Shown one piece after another: positions 21,019 to 21,282 of a stretch of 21,282 bases of DNA. A program made the translations under genes and the position numbers. The notes beneath the pieces were generated by a model. That model was not told the DNA's origin. It was given only the letters and a program-made list of their open reading frames with translations, and made no database searches. The stretch's first letter is position 1; the number at the start of each line of letters is the position of its first letter. Origin of the DNA: an uncultured Neomegalonema sp. (GTDB taxonomy: Bacteria > Pseudomonadota > Alphaproteobacteria > Rhodobacterales > Rhodobacteraceae); assembly GCA_937958345.1 (NCBI GenBank), contig CALGNW010000137.1, positions 1-21,282 on the forward strand, read 5' to 3'.

Positions 21019-21282
21019 GTGCCCTCGGGAAGCCCCATACCGTCCACCGCAGGACACGGACCGAGGGCCGCCGAGTTTGGCCGCAGTCCGGTGACGATGT
21101 TCGCGTATGACGCCGAACTGGGGCTGCGCTGGGTAAAAAACGCGCCGCGCGAATTTACCGAAGACGGCTTTATGGCCCTGTTGGAATGTGCCGAGATCGA
21201 GGGCGTATCGGCGCGCACCTTTTCGGATGCCGTCAAGGCGGTCACGCGCACGAAAGAACCGTTCTACGGGGTGTGTACCGTG
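21019..21282 (+). CDS. Probable PAS-domain sensor kinase, N-terminal fragment
   Basis: An open frame follows phyR directly and runs to the window edge. The start is uncertain: GTG 21019, GTG 21091 or ATG 21097, none with a strong ribosome site. The sequence GRSPVTMFAYDAELGLRWVK and NAPREFTEDGFMAL resembles the PAS-like first domain of alphaproteobacterial HWE/HisKA2 kinases, where a YDxxLRxxWxxNP strand pattern is usual. The kinase core is outside the window, so the class is inferred from this segment and from position next to phyR, where the cognate general-stress kinase is often encoded. Confidence 0.55.
   Translation, partial: MPSGSPIPSTAGHGPRAAEFGRSPVTMFAYDAELGLRWVKNAPREFTEDGFMALLECAEIEGVSARTFSDAVKAVTRTKEPFYGVCTV

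Noticed and set aside
1..21282. CRISPR arrays, insertion sequences, prophage or defence modules
   Set aside because: I saw no regularly spaced repeats, transposase motifs or phage structural genes; the content is core metabolism and stress response.

Overview
The window reads as a chromosomal segment of a free-living, moderately GC-rich alphaproteobacterium, most likely of the Rhodobacteraceae/roseobacter type. The reasons are the sucA-sucB-MAPEG-lpd gene order, an Mdh of the LDH-like alphaproteobacterial class, and a NepR/EcfG/PhyR general stress response locus, which is found only in Alphaproteobacteria. I see no rRNA, tRNA, CRISPR array, insertion sequence or phage module.

Layout. Positions 1-186 (-) hold the N-terminus of a DMT/EamA permease. 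At 375-1413 a bicupin protein (+) converges on a small membrane protein (-). At 1536-2947 aerobic coproporphyrinogen oxidase hemF overlaps, by GTGA, a secreted Cys-containing protein. At 3006-5910 (-) lies mdh - Cys-rich lipoprotein - sucC. At 6137-14477 (+) lie a small membrane protein, sucD, a peptidoglycan-binding-domain protein, sucA, sucB, a MAPEG protein and lpd. Together these encode succinyl-CoA synthetase, malate dehydrogenase and all three subunits of 2-oxoglutarate dehydrogenase. sucC and sucD, subunits of one enzyme, are on opposite strands about 2.4 kb apart, which suggests a local inversion of an ancestral mdh-sucC-sucD order.

The right third (14.5-21.3 kb) is a stress and envelope region. 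It holds a DUF1328 membrane peptide, a membrane-anchored endonuclease/exonuclease/phosphatase-fold protein, an MscS channel, a DUF883/YqjE-like pair, an entericidin-like lipoprotein, a Crp/Fnr regulator and a receiver-like protein. The core general stress response follows: nepR-ecfG (-), phyR (+) and the start of a probable PAS sensor kinase. GGAAC-N16/17-CNTT elements, the EcfG promoter signature, precede nepR-ecfG, phyR, the Crp/Fnr gene, the DUF883 operon and the entericidin gene. Weaker versions precede DUF1328 and mscS. This region therefore looks like a locally clustered EcfG regulon with autoregulation.

The most unusual single item is the malate dehydrogenase. It carries a 31-residue histone-H1-like Lys/Ala/Pro tail (13 basic, 0 acidic residues) appended to an otherwise normal enzyme. 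I found no clearly novel multi-gene system. The best leads are this tail, the split suc/mdh cluster, and the EcfG promoter cluster with its CATT variant -10 element.
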